Below, piece by piece: positions 18,419-27,056 of a stretch of DNA of 64,000 bases (the stretch's first letter is position 1; every line of letters begins with the position of its first letter). The notes under the pieces were generated by a model that saw nothing but the letters and a program-made list of their open reading frames with translations, made no database searches and had not been told where the DNA came from. This stretch comes from Bog-473 sp963725895 (GTDB lineage: Bacteria; Actinomycetota; Acidimicrobiia; Acidimicrobiales; RAAP-2), in contig CAVSAJ010000001.1 in NCBI GenBank assembly GCA_963725895.1, forward strand, positions 2,418,001-2,482,000. Reading direction: 5' to 3'. The position numbers were made by a program, and so were the translations under genes.

Positions 18419-18994
18419 ATGATGTCGGATCTGTCACCAATCTCTGCAGTACTTGCGGACCCGACGCACGCCGCGACGACCACGCCTGAAAAATGGCCGA
18501 GGTGGGTCGTGCCGGTCGTGATCGCCGCTCTGGTTCTCGGTCTGGCCGGACTCGCCGTTGGCGCCTATGCGGTCGCTACGACGCCGGCCAAGACTTCCGG
18601 TCCACAAGGGCCGGCCGGTGCCCAGGGAGCTACTGGCCCCCAAGGACCCGAGGGACCCCAGGGAGCCAAAGGAGAGCCCGGCCCCGCGGGCACGATCGCC
18701 GCCACCTCGATCGTCACTTCTACAGCAGTCACATCGTCTCCAGACGCTGCAGTTGGCACGGTCCTCGAGGCCAAGGCGTCGTGTCCTGTCGGAAAGGTTC
18801 TCTTGAGTGGGGGTGCTGAGGTCTCTGCGTCAAGCACACAAGCCGACCGCAAAGTGGTGCTCCGCTCCTCGTTTCCTTCCAGCACAACGGAATGGCAAAC
18901 GGTTGCCGTTGTTATCCGACCTCTTGGGGCGGGAGTCTCAATGACCATGAAACCCTATGTCCTGTGCGGAACACCTGCTCCGACAAGTTCTTGA
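18419..18994 (+). CDS. Membrane-anchored collagen-like (Gly-X-Y) protein
   Basis: 191 residues. A cytoplasmic N-terminus of about 27 residues is followed by one membrane helix (about 28-52, VVPVVIAALVLGLAGLAVGA), a collagen-like run of ten Gly-X-Y triplets (residues 61-91, rich in GPQ, GPE and GAK), and a C-terminal domain of about 100 residues with two Cys (ASCPVGKVLLSGG and YVLCGT) that could form a disulfide. GGAG lies six bases before the ATG at 18419. Bacterial collagen-like tracts form trimeric stalks on cell surfaces or phage fibres; here the short stalk presents a small head outside the membrane (inference). No partner gene is evident. Confidence 0.7.
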   Translation: MMSDLSPISAVLADPTHAATTTPEKWPRWVVPVVIAALVLGLAGLAVGAYAVATTPAKTSGPQGPAGAQGATGPQGPEGPQGAKGEPGPAGTIAATSIVTSTAVTSSPDAAVGTVLEAKASCPVGKVLLSGGAEVSASSTQADRKVVLRSSFPSSTTEWQTVAVVIRPLGAGVSMTMKPYVLCGTPAPTSS

Positions 18995-19001
18995 CCACAC
19001 C

Positions 19002-19019
19002 CACAACTTGAAAGTTGTG
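19002..19019 (+). terminator. Hairpin after the collagen-like gene
   Basis: CACAACT-TGAA-AGTTGTG forms a seven-base-pair stem with a four-base loop, eight bases after the stop codon. There is no T-tract, as is usual for high-GC actinobacteria, so terminator function is probable rather than certain. Confidence 0.5.
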
Positions 19020-19138
19020 TAGCCTCCAGCTCCGGAACTAACCCTTCTTGTGAGCGGGAAGGAAGCTCGTAGCGCTTAGCGCGCCGGTTCTGAGCGCTCT
19101 TGTCGCAGCGGGCTTCACTGATGTCGCCCGGGATCAGA

Positions 19139-19200
19139 GGCCGGCTGGGCGGACATCGTGCTCCCTTGTTCATGGAGTGCGACCTGCTCCATAGCCGGCC
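19139..19200 (+). other. Nested inverted repeats in the leader of the APC permease gene
   Basis: GGCCGGCT (19139-19146) pairs perfectly with AGCCGGCC (19193-19200), enclosing ATGGAG/CTCCAT (19172-19177 / 19187-19192). A TGGGCGG direct repeat follows each outer arm. This could be a structured mRNA leader or a terminator; it matches no riboswitch class that I recognise. Confidence 0.4.
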
Positions 19201-19354
19201 CACTGGGCGGTCAGTCGATCCTTGAAACAAGATCAGTCCGGTGCCACAATCCAACTCTCTCCTCGGCAATGATCGGCGAATCTGTGGACGCCAGGTGAGA
19301 GTCTTGAAAGATGGCCCGGTTTGTGACCTGCGGTAAAGGACCGACGCGCAAGCG

Positions 19355-20770
19355 GTGAGCCAGACCGAAGGCCACCTCAGGTCTGGCCAGCTTGGTACTG
19401 CGGACGTAACGGCCTCAACCGTCGCCAACATCGGGCCAGGTATCGACTTCTACTTCGCATTCGGAGTCATCGCCGTCACAGCCGGCGTCGCCGCACCACT
19501 CACAATCATTGTGGCCGGAGTCGCGGTCGTCTTCCTCGCGTTCACCGTAGCCGAGTTCACCAAGGCAGAGCCTTCCGCAGGGAGCTTCATCACCTATGTG
19601 GAATCCTCGTTAGGAGCGAGAGCAGGCGTCGCTACCGCTGTACTGGTCACCGTCGGATACACCATCGCCATGGCTGGCGTCTTCACGATGTCGGGAGGAA
19701 TGGTGGCGCTGACCCTCTCTCATTACACGTCTTGGAATCCCCCCTGGGGTCCACTCACTCTCCTATTGACCGCCGGCGCTATCTGGCTGACTGTACGCGG
19801 CGTGAAACTCTCAACTACAGCTGTGGGCGCAGCCGTTCTCGTGCAGGTTGCGATCATGCTAGCCGTGTGCATCACAGTTCTCGTCAATCAGCGTGCTCAC
19901 CTCTCGGCCTCGCCGTTTTCCTGGGCGCACCTCACAGGTGGTCTGGCCGGCCTTTCGGCGGGCTTCCCATTGGCTCTCTATATGTTTATCGGATGGGAAA
20001 ACGGTCCTGCACTCGCCGAGGAGTGTCGTCGTCCAAGGCGAACCATCCCAAGAGCCCTCTACATCTCGGTGACGATCGGGGGTGCCCTCTTCGTCTTCTT
20101 TGCATATGCGACCGTCACCGGTTTCAACTATGACGTCTCATCTATCGGGCGCTCATCCGTACCGTTCCTCACCGTGGCGGACGAATACATCGGAGCGGCA
20201 GCGGTCCTCGCCTGGATCGCCGGCATCGTCTCAGTGCTGTCCACTCTGGTCGCCGGCATCAACTCCCAGGCTCGCATGCTGTTCGATGGCGGTCGAAACG
20301 GGCTCCTTCCTGCCCCACTCGGTCGTACTCGCGCGCGATCCGACACGCCGATCATTGCGCTTTTGACCATGGGAATCGTGGGGCTCGGCATCATCGGGAT
20401 CTGGTGGGTATCGCACCTCATAAGCGGAGACGCGGGGTCGATGGACCCGGTCGGCCTCTACGCCGAGTGTTCGACGATGGGAACGATCGTCATTCTGTTT
20501 GTCTATTTTCTGACGCTGCTCTCACTCCCTGTCTTCATTTGGCGCCGTCACAAGGACTCGTTTTCTTTCGTGCGCCACGCGCTAGTCCCTGCCTTGGGGT
20601 CCCTTACCCTCGTCGTCCCCTTCATCGAACTGTGCAAGCCCGGGCAGCCCTCCCCCTATGACGTATTTCCGTTTATCGCGCTGGCGATCGTGGCGATCGC
20701 GGTCACACTTGGAATTCTTGTGGTGCATCTTCGTCCCCACGCCGGAGAAGGCGAAGGTGCAGCCTGCTGA
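19355..20770 (+). CDS. APC-superfamily amino acid permease
   Basis: 471 residues with about twelve membrane helices. The N-terminal unwound helix region has TVANIGPGIDFYFAFGVIAV, and the helix 6-8 region has FIGWENGPALAEECRRPRRT followed by PRALYISVTIGG, the usual consensus of the amino acid-polyamine-organocation family. It should import an amino acid or amine by proton or sodium coupling, or act as an exchanger; the substrate cannot be told. The GTG at 19355 has only a distant AAAGGA upstream, so an internal start is possible. It is a single-gene unit with a 360-bp leader that can fold (see the preceding entry). Confidence 0.85.
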   Translation: MSQTEGHLRSGQLGTADVTASTVANIGPGIDFYFAFGVIAVTAGVAAPLTIIVAGVAVVFLAFTVAEFTKAEPSAGSFITYVESSLGARAGVATAVLVTVGYTIAMAGVFTMSGGMVALTLSHYTSWNPPWGPLTLLLTAGAIWLTVRGVKLSTTAVGAAVLVQVAIMLAVCITVLVNQRAHLSASPFSWAHLTGGLAGLSAGFPLALYMFIGWENGPALAEECRRPRRTIPRALYISVTIGGALFVFFAYATVTGFNYDVSSIGRSSVPFLTVADEYIGAAAVLAWIAGIVSVLSTLVAGINSQARMLFDGGRNGLLPAPLGRTRARSDTPIIALLTMGIVGLGIIGIWWVSHLISGDAGSMDPVGLYAECSTMGTIVILFVYFLTLLSLPVFIWRRHKDSFSFVRHALVPALGSLTLVVPFIELCKPGQPSPYDVFPFIALAIVAIAVTLGILVVHLRPHAGEGEGAAC

Positions 20771-20942
20771 GGGCTCGACTAGGGCTGCGCTGACTGAGCG
20801 CATTTCGCGCGAACTGGGTCACCCTTTCGGGAGCTGGCCGTCCGTCCGATTTCCATAAAGCGATCTTCCACCGATTACACAGCACCTCTGATGGAGGACA
20901 TGATCCTGAGCAGGATCGCCGGATTACCAGAAGGGAGACGTA

Positions 20943-21467
20943 ATGGAGATCATCAACTTGGGCGCGACAGATGGGCTGCCGCCGGTGAACTGGGGGAACG
21001 TCCTCGAAAAGCTCGATGCCGGATCGCCGCCGGCCCCAGACGCCCACAACGCTCGCACGACGTGGCTTTCGACGCTGAACGGGGACGGGAGCCCCCACGT
21101 GACTGCAGTCGGTGCGCTCTGGCTCGACGGAAGCTTCTGGTTCCAGACCGGATCGAGAACTCGGAAGGGCCGTAACGTCGCCCGCGACCCGCGCTGCTCG
21201 ATCGCGGTGTCGATCCTCGATGCTGACGTCGTCGCCGAAGGTGAAGCAGAGCGGGAGACTGACCCGGCCACACTCACGCGCCTTGCCAGGGCTTGGGCGG
21301 AGCAGGGGTGGCCCGCCGAACTCGATGAGACCCGGACAGGTATCACCGCCCCGTTCAACGCGCCGTCGCAGGGACCACCGCCGTGGAACGTTTATCGCAT
21401 CAAGCCACATTCGGTGACCGTGACACTGGGCACCGAGCCGGGCGGGCTGACTCGCTTCGGGTTCTAA
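20943..21467 (+). CDS. Pyridoxamine 5'-phosphate oxidase-like (PPOX class) flavin/F420-binding protein
   Basis: 174 residues, one split-barrel domain. TTWLSTLNGDGSPHVTAVGALW is the conserved barrel start, followed by SFWFQTGSRTRKGRNVARDPR, typical of actinobacterial PPOX proteins that bind F420 or FMN, and a C-terminal YRIKPHSVTV strand. The ATG at 20943 is preceded by AGAAGGGAGACGTA, a good ribosome site. It is probably an oxidoreductase in the cytosol; substrate unknown. It stands alone between the permease and a small membrane protein on the other strand. Confidence 0.85.
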   Translation: MEIINLGATDGLPPVNWGNVLEKLDAGSPPAPDAHNARTTWLSTLNGDGSPHVTAVGALWLDGSFWFQTGSRTRKGRNVARDPRCSIAVSILDADVVAEGEAERETDPATLTRLARAWAEQGWPAELDETRTGITAPFNAPSQGPPPWNVYRIKPHSVTVTLGTEPGGLTRFGF

Positions 21468-21602
21468 CCTCAGCCCAGCGAGATGACTTTCGCGACCTCG
21501 CCAATCCATGAGTCTGGCGACTCGGCACTCCGATTGTCCTGCGGATCTTTCGGCCCAGACCAGAGCGCATCAGATGACGTCCCGCTCCGGCGTTGATCGG
21601 GG

Positions 21603-22007
21603 TCACCCTCCTTTCGGGCAGGCATAGGCCGTGTCCACTGTTGCGAGATCGCTTGTGGTTGATCGAAGGTTGACGAGGTCGTTGTAGAACTTCAACGCTG
21701 CTCCATGCGAGGCTGCATTCGGTGCAGCATTGACTTCAGCCGCTATCAATTGCGGACTCGGCAAGGTCGCAGTGAACCAGCCGATGCCAGCGCAGTAGAA
21801 CCCGGCGTCAGGCACCGGATGCTTCGCCGGCACGATATTTAGGTTGAAGCCGCCACTGCTCGCGTTATATCCAGGACTCCCGTTGAACCATTCCACGTTT
21901 ATCCCGGAGGTGGCGGCGATCAGAGCCAAGACAACCACGGCAGCGAGTGCGAGCCACCCGAGGGCCTTCCCCCACCTCGAAGGCAGGTCTCTATGGATCG
22001 GCTCCAT
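21603..22007 (-). CDS. Small membrane-anchored hypothetical protein
   Basis: 134 residues from the ATG at 22007 (the frame continues upstream, but that text looks non-coding). One membrane helix at about 18-38 (LGWLALAAVVVLALIAATSG) is followed by a periplasmic domain of about 95 residues with Cys in FYCAGIGWFT and AYACPKGG, possibly disulfide-linked. No family recognised. The hydrophilic domain is rich in Asn, Ala and Ser. Confidence 0.5.
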   Translation of the reverse strand: MEPIHRDLPSRWGKALGWLALAAVVVLALIAATSGINVEWFNGSPGYNASSGGFNLNIVPAKHPVPDAGFYCAGIGWFTATLPSPQLIAAEVNAAPNAASHGAALKFYNDLVNLRSTTSDLATVDTAYACPKGG

Positions 22008-22167
22008 CGGACGGATCGACGTTGTTGTAATCACAACAACCACCCCTACATGCCGCTGTCCTCTTCTCAGCCTTGACGCTAGCCGCACCGGCGCCCAGTG
22101 AGGCGTCTGGCAGGCTGCCCCCGTCAAGAAGCAGGGTGCTCGACCGGCTCGTCGCTCGAGATCGGGT

Positions 22168-22413
<246 letters not shown>

Positions 22414-22621
22414 GAGTGGCCGGGCTGCATCTTCGACCTCTGTCGCTCTTACTGGAGCATCATGGTTTCGGTTGGGCCGTCATCCATTGCTCCACATTGC
22501 CTTGAGCTTGTGACGGCTGGCAAAGTGCTCCCCCGTCACACGGTGAACTGGGGCACTCAATTCGGACTCATGTGTCCTGAGTTCAGGAGCGCCACAGTGG
22601 GTGATGACTACTTTGGGGCCT

Positions 22622-23059
22622 ATGACGATCCAACGGATGGACAACGTCGGCGTCGTTGTCGACGACCTTGAGGCTGCGGTTGCGTTCTTCCTTGAACTAG
22701 GTCTGGAACTGGAAGGCGAGGCTGCAGTCCAGGGACCGTGGGTGGACCGCGTCGTCGGACTTGACGATGTCCGAGTCGACATCGCTATGGTGCGGACTCC
22801 GGATGGCAACAGGCGGCTTGAGCTGACGAAGTTCCACACACCGCAGGCGATCAGCACCACGCAGAACGCACCCGCGAACACTCTCGGCATACGTCGCATC
22901 ATGTTCGCGGTCGACGACATCGAGGATGTCGTTGCCCGCCTACAGGCTCATGGCGCCGAGCTCGTCGGGGAGCTGGCGCAGTACGAAGACATCTATCGGC
23001 TCTGCTACATACGCGGCCCTGAGGGCATCATCGTTGCACTGGCTGAGCAGCTCAACTGA
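22622..23059 (+). CDS. VOC-superfamily (glyoxalase/bleomycin-resistance-like) protein
   Basis: 145 residues from ATG 22622, which gives the usual family start MTIQRMDNVGVVVDDLEAAV; an ATG at 22604 is the alternative. Two beta-alpha-beta-beta-beta modules are visible: residues 5-62 and about 83-143 (GIRRIMFAVDDIEDVVARLQ and GPEGIIVALAEQL). Candidate metal ligands are the final Glu of GPEGIIV and a Glu in RLELTKF. Members bind a divalent metal and act as dioxygenases, isomerases, lyases or drug-binding proteins, so the precise role is unknown. Monocistronic. Confidence 0.85.
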   Translation: MTIQRMDNVGVVVDDLEAAVAFFLELGLELEGEAAVQGPWVDRVVGLDDVRVDIAMVRTPDGNRRLELTKFHTPQAISTTQNAPANTLGIRRIMFAVDDIEDVVARLQAHGAELVGELAQYEDIYRLCYIRGPEGIIVALAEQLN

Positions 23060-23283
23060 ACAACGTGTCCTGCTATCGGGGAGTGACGACTGCTGCACGC
23101 CGGTCCCGAAAGTGGTGGAGTGCGTCACCGTACTGAACGGCGTTTTGGGGCACAGTGTCCGTACTGTGGACCCGGACGACGGGGCGAGCGAAGGGGGAGG
23201 TGCCGTAGGAAGTCTGGCCTTTCAGCGCCCGGCTACGACTGGACCCAAGAAGGGACCATTGTCCCTATCGATGCTCGCCTCGG

Positions 23284-23496
23284 GTGGCTTACCCTGCCAC
23301 CGTGGCGGAAGAGACGGCGCTCCAAGGCGTCCTGCAACCCGACGGCAGCGACACATGGCACCTGGTGAATGCACCTCTTGCCGTGCGTGCCGTGTGCGGA
23401 ACTCGGATTCTTTATGGCGCCCGACTGCGGGCCTGGGACGAGACTCCACCCGCCGACCGCTGTCACCTGTGTCTGCGGCACCTGGACGACACCTAA
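23284..23496 (+). CDS. Small putative zinc-binding protein
   Basis: 70 residues from a GTG (a second GTG at 23302). The pattern WHL...AVCG...PPADRCHLCLRHLDD has His/Cys spacing like many short actinobacterial zinc-ribbon proteins, with the tail Cys-x-x-Cys. No known function. It lies in a 700-bp stretch that otherwise shows no genes. The composition and the Cys/His order argue for a real gene, but the evidence is modest. Confidence 0.4.
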   Translation: MAYPATVAEETALQGVLQPDGSDTWHLVNAPLAVRAVCGTRILYGARLRAWDETPPADRCHLCLRHLDDT

Positions 23497-23765
23497 GCAG
23501 CGCCCACTTGGGCGGGACGTTGAGAGCCGTGCCGCACAATCCCGTGAACCGGGGCACCCAGATGTCAACCTGGACCGGCCGGGAAACGTGAATACGTTTC
23601 TAATCGTACGACGGTTGGCCCAGCGGTTTCTGAGCCCGCCGTTCTCTGGTTGATGGCATCACAGAGTGGTGGGTGGGTGCAACGATCAGCATCTCAGCTC
23701 ATGAGAGTGGACCCTGAGCATGTGAGACGCGAGGCCCTGCAGAGACCGAGCAAGACGAGGTCGCC

Positions 23766-24746
23766 GTGCCAGCCTCAGGCATGAGTCGAAGCAGGGCGGG
23801 GCTCGGTCTGCTCCTCGTTGCCAGCGTCGCAGCATGCGGGGCCGGTACGAAGTCGGCAGTCTCCCACCGTGCGACGTTGACCACCACGACGAACCACGTC
23901 AAGTTGGTGGCCGGAGGACTTACGGTCACGCCCTCGTCTGGGCTCCAGGACGCGCAGCAAGTGACCGTGGCCGTGAGAGGGTTCCTTCCGTCCCGAAAGT
24001 TCTTCTTGTCTGAGTGCCTGTCGCCTGTCGCCCTCACGGAGGAGGGGACAAACTCCATCGGGTGCGGCCCGCAGCTGGCTCTTCAGCCCTTCGGCGTCAC
24101 TGATCCCAACGGTGCCGGATCGACCACGTTCACCGTGCACTCGGCTGCAAGCACGGGACCACTCATTCCGGAGACGCAACCCTGTACTGGGGCATGTGTG
24201 ATCGTCGCCACGTCTGGGGTCAACGGGGTCTTCTACTTCGCGCCCATCACGTTCAGTCCGCCGACGGTCGCAACCAGCTCTACCCCAGCCTGCACGAACA
24301 GTCAGGTGGCCGTCTCAGACTCAGGGGGAGGTGGTGCTGCGGGTCATGAGAATCAGGTGCTCGTCTTCACCAACAAGAGCCAATCCACCTGCGCACTGAC
24401 GGGCTACCCCGGTGTGGCGGGTCTGAACGCCGCGGGACAGCAGGTGACCCAAGCAAGTCGTTCACTGAGCGGGTACATGGGCGGGCTCTTGCCCGGTGTT
24501 ACAACGCTCCCCCTAGTGTCCTTGGCACCTGGTCAGACCGCTTCAGCCATTGTCGAAGGGACCGACAACCCGCTCGGCTCACAACCCTGCCCCCAATACT
24601 CGGTGCTGCTAGTCACACCTCCGAACCTCACCGAGCAGGTACGGGTCCAGGTCTCCGGTCTAGGTACCCGAGGTTTCCCAGACTGTTCAGGCATCGAGGT
24701 TCACCCGGTGGTTCCCGGCAGCGGCGGCACCAGTCCTGGGTTCTAA
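23766..24746 (+). CDS. Lipoprotein with an N-terminal exported domain and a DUF4232 domain
   Basis: 326 residues from GTG 23766, with GAGG five bases upstream (ATG 23781 is the alternative). The signal peptide ends in the lipobox SVAACG, so it should be lipid-anchored outside the membrane. Residues about 50-165 resemble the neocarzinostatin-like immunoglobulin fold (LTVTPSSGLQDAQQVTVAVRG). From about 178 on comes DUF4232 (ACTNSQVAVSDSGGGGAAGH, then FTNKSQSTCALTGYPGV), a domain frequent in actinobacterial lipoproteins. Role unknown. The gene stands alone. Confidence 0.75.
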   Translation: MPASGMSRSRAGLGLLLVASVAACGAGTKSAVSHRATLTTTTNHVKLVAGGLTVTPSSGLQDAQQVTVAVRGFLPSRKFFLSECLSPVALTEEGTNSIGCGPQLALQPFGVTDPNGAGSTTFTVHSAASTGPLIPETQPCTGACVIVATSGVNGVFYFAPITFSPPTVATSSTPACTNSQVAVSDSGGGGAAGHENQVLVFTNKSQSTCALTGYPGVAGLNAAGQQVTQASRSLSGYMGGLLPGVTTLPLVSLAPGQTASAIVEGTDNPLGSQPCPQYSVLLVTPPNLTEQVRVQVSGLGTRGFPDCSGIEVHPVVPGSGGTSPGF

Positions 24747-24937
24747 ATGTGACTACGTCCCGCTGACGCTGAACTGGGATACGTCGCCAGCGAGATTCCG
24801 CTGTTCTTTCCCGGACCGTTGGGTATCCGACTGGGAATCCTTATGCCGCTCGCAAGCAGCAACCACTCGGCGGTGTCGGTCGGGAAGAGTATGTCCTTGG
24901 GCAGGTCATCTGGGGCATTCTGCTGTGGCCATCTCTG

Positions 24938-24982
24938 TGTCAGTTTAGATTGACAAACCTAGGATGTCAGTCCATACTGACA
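24938..24982 (+). promoter_or_regulatory. Promoter with two tandem TGTCAGT palindromes before the HTH/Clp-N operon
   Basis: Two inverted repeats lie 27 bp apart: TGTCAGT-TTAG-ATTGACA (24938-24955, one mismatch) and TGTCAGT-CCAT-ACTGACA (24965-24982, perfect). They overlap a textbook promoter: TTGACA (24950-24955), a 17-bp spacer, and CATACT (24973-24978). The ATG at 24986 lies seven bases after the -10 element, so the transcript is probably leaderless. The layout implies repression by a dimer that covers both promoter elements, possibly the HTH protein itself. Confidence 0.7.
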
Positions 24983-24985
24983 GGC

Positions 24986-25198
24986 ATGGGCATCGAAGAA
25001 CTCAGCGTGAATCTCTCGTCGGATGACCCGGCAATTGGGCTTCGCGCCTCGTTGGCGCTCCATCGCCTGGCTGAGAGGGTCGAAGCGAACCACGTCGCGA
25101 CGGCCCGGGAAAAGGGCTGGTCGTGGCAGCAGATCGGGGACGCCTTGGGCGTCACCCGCCAATCCGTGCACACCAAATACAACAAGGAGTCATCATGA
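24986..25198 (+). CDS. Small helix-turn-helix DNA-binding protein
   Basis: 70 residues from ATG 24986. The C-terminal half EKGWSWQQIGDALGVTRQSVHTKY is a clear helix-turn-helix (sigma-70 region 4/MerR-like) of the kind found in short actinobacterial regulators; the N-terminal half (DDPAIGLRASLALHRLAERVE) is helical. The stop overlaps the start of the Clp-N-domain gene (ATGA), so both proteins are made together. The tandem palindromes in its own promoter suggest autoregulation. Such HTH plus Clp-N pairs recur in actinobacteria, where the HTH protein probably works together with its partner; that is inference. Confidence 0.85.
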   Translation: MGIEELSVNLSSDDPAIGLRASLALHRLAERVEANHVATAREKGWSWQQIGDALGVTRQSVHTKYNKESS

Positions 25199-25707
25199 CC
25201 ACCGAATCGGTTGCGCCAGAGGTGCTTCACCCCTGGGCCATCTATCTGCAGGCCAGTGAGGAGGCTCGTCGCCGAGGTGATCGCCGAACGGGCACAGATC
25301 ACGTCTTGCTCGCCTTGTTGGAGGATCCCTCGATCGAAGTCGTGTTGGGCGTGAGCCTGCAGCAGGCTCGCCAGGCCCTTGAGTCGCTCGATCACGAAGC
25401 TCTGGGCGCCCTGGGCCTGGCGTCCGGCACCGACGCTCCCCCACTGCCGATGCGCGCCGTGCCGAAGAAGCCGAGGATCAGAGACGTCGCGCAAAAAGAT
25501 CGCCTCCGCATGACTCCCGCGGCAAAGAAAGTACTTCAGGACGCGGTCAAGCCCAATCGCCGGAAGACTCAGGTCACGGCCCAGCAGGTGCTGGCCCAGA
25601 TCCTCACGCTCCAACCTCCAGATCCTGCGGCGGTGCTGCTGGGCGCTCTCGGCGTGAACACGTCGGAGGTTCGGCGCCGATTGGATACAGTCACGCCCGA
25701 CAGCTGA
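25195..25707 (+). CDS. Clp N-terminal (Clp R) domain protein without ATPase domain
   Basis: 170 residues. Two Clp-N repeats are visible: about 12-60 (WAIYLQASEEARRRGDRRTG, then TDHVLLALLED) and about 103-160 (RMTPAAKKVLQDAVKPNRRK, then QVTAQQVLAQILTLQ). This is the adaptor/substrate-binding domain of ClpA/ClpC, but no AAA+ module follows, so it is a stand-alone Clp-N protein. It may act as a sensor, as a decoy for ClpC adaptors or as an inhibitor of its HTH partner. Start ATG overlaps the HTH stop, with GGAG nine bases before. No signal peptide, so cytosolic. Confidence 0.87.
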   Translation: MTTESVAPEVLHPWAIYLQASEEARRRGDRRTGTDHVLLALLEDPSIEVVLGVSLQQARQALESLDHEALGALGLASGTDAPPLPMRAVPKKPRIRDVAQKDRLRMTPAAKKVLQDAVKPNRRKTQVTAQQVLAQILTLQPPDPAAVLLGALGVNTSEVRRRLDTVTPDS

Positions 25708-25903
25708 GTCCCAGCGACATTCACGACTTCGAGCGAAGGTGCCCTAATTGGGCCCTCCTGGCGAAGCAACTGTCGCGATCGGTTAGCCCTGACGGACTGC
25801 TCCGGCGTCATCCCTCAGCCGGACCGTAGCCAAGTCGACGCCGGGCCACGGTCGGGGTATCCCGAAAACGCGCGACCTTTTCGAAGCTGATCGGTATCCC
25901 GAT

Positions 25904-26767
25904 GTGCCCAGCCCCACCTTCCAGGCAATCTGGGGCAGGCTGGCGTCTGTGGATGCCAGCGAACGCGACCGTTTCGCAGCCCGCCCTTTGGCCCTGCAGC
26001 GTTCGAGGTTGTTCGACCAGCAAGCCGAGGCATATGACCGGTTCCGACCGACCTATCCCGATGCGGTGATCGACGAGCTGCTCGGTCCCGTTCCTGCGGG
26101 CCTGGACGTTCTCGACGTAGGTTGTGGCACCGGGATTGCTTCACGGCAGATTGCCCAGCGTGGCGCCAAGGTGCTCGGGGTGGAACTCGCTCCGCGCATG
26201 GCCGAGATCGCCCGCGGTCATGGGATCGACGTGGAGATCGCGGCCTTCGAAGCCTGGGACGCTGCCGGTCGCACTTTCGACCGGGTGACCTCAGCGCAGG
26301 CCTGGCACTGGCTCGACCTCCCTAACGCCACCGCCAAAGCGGCCTCTGTGCTGCGGCGGGGCGGCAAGCTCTGTCTGATTTGGAACGCGGGGTGTCAGCC
26401 CGATGATCTGGCCGATGCTCTCGAGGAGGTGTACGCGAGAGTCGTGCCGCCCGGCGGTCACCGTCTGTACCGGGGGTATGCGGCCAGCCGGTCATCCGAC
26501 GTGAAGACCGGACTCGACTCAGAGATCGACGCCGTCTTAGCTGTACCCGACTTCGGTGCGCCTACAGAGAAGTGGTTCCCCTGGACGCGGGCCTACCAGC
26601 GCGATGAATGGCTAGACCAGCTCGTGTCGCGGAGCGATCACACCGCCCTCGAACCAGCAGTCCGAGACCGTCTGTTCGAAGCCATCGGCGCGGCCATCGA
26701 CGATCACGGCGGCTCGTTCGTCATGAACTTCGAGACCGTCCTGATCACCGCGAATCGGCTCGGGTAG
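25904..26767 (+). CDS. Class I SAM-dependent methyltransferase
   Basis: About 287 residues from the GTG at 25904; the true start may be up to 30 codons inside, just before LFDQQAEAYDRFRPTYP, where the family usually begins. Motif I is VLDVGCGTGIASRQIA, motif post I is LGVELAPRMAEIA, and the ITSAQAWHWLD-like segment (VTSAQAWHWLDLPNATA) identifies the UbiE/trans-aconitate methyltransferase-like branch. The C-terminal 100 residues contain WFPWTRAYQRDEWLDQLVSR, typical of a small actinobacterial subgroup. Substrate unknown. Monocistronic. Confidence 0.85.
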   Translation: MPSPTFQAIWGRLASVDASERDRFAARPLALQRSRLFDQQAEAYDRFRPTYPDAVIDELLGPVPAGLDVLDVGCGTGIASRQIAQRGAKVLGVELAPRMAEIARGHGIDVEIAAFEAWDAAGRTFDRVTSAQAWHWLDLPNATAKAASVLRRGGKLCLIWNAGCQPDDLADALEEVYARVVPPGGHRLYRGYAASRSSDVKTGLDSEIDAVLAVPDFGAPTEKWFPWTRAYQRDEWLDQLVSRSDHTALEPAVRDRLFEAIGAAIDDHGGSFVMNFETVLITANRLG

Positions 26768-26792
26768 CCCCGGGGCGCGGCACGCGTTTTAG

Positions 26793-27056
26793 TCAGCGCC
26801 TTGACGATGTACCAGAGGAAACGATGTCTGTCACAACTTTTCGACCGAGGCCTGACACCTCGGCGAGTTGGCGAATCGAAGCACCAGCACGATGGGCGAC
26901 TCGAATCATGTCGTCGCGGATTGCCGCCTCCTTTTCGACCCGCTCAGCACTGAGGCCTACGACAACGAGGGCGGAGCCAGCTTCGCCAACCTCTCCGCTC
27001 CGATACTTATCCATTGCGGTTGTCGCAGCATTCACCCCGGCCTCGGTGTAGCTCAT
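26793..27056 (-). CDS. Small HTH-like protein
   Basis: 87 residues from the ATG at 27056, preceded by an excellent AAGGAGGAACG site. Residues about 48-80 (DDMIRVAHRAGASIRQLAEV, then SGLGRKVVTDIVSSG) read as a helix-turn-helix with a small N-terminal helical part. It overlaps the stop of the 53-residue upstream gene (ATGA), so both belong to one operon. Family not recognised. The organisation, two tiny coupled genes one of which binds DNA, resembles toxin-antitoxin or phage-type regulatory pairs, but I see no toxin signature. Confidence 0.6.
   Translation of the reverse strand: MSYTEAGVNAATTAMDKYRSGEVGEAGSALVVVGLSAERVEKEAAIRDDMIRVAHRAGASIRQLAEVSGLGRKVVTDIVSSGTSSRR

Noticed and set aside
22541..23560. 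Recurring GTGAAC(T/C)GGGGCAC(T/C)CA at about 22541 and 23543, with a similar GGGGCACCCA near 18300
   Set aside because: Too short and imperfect to call an insertion element or repeat family; no inverted ends or target duplications seen.
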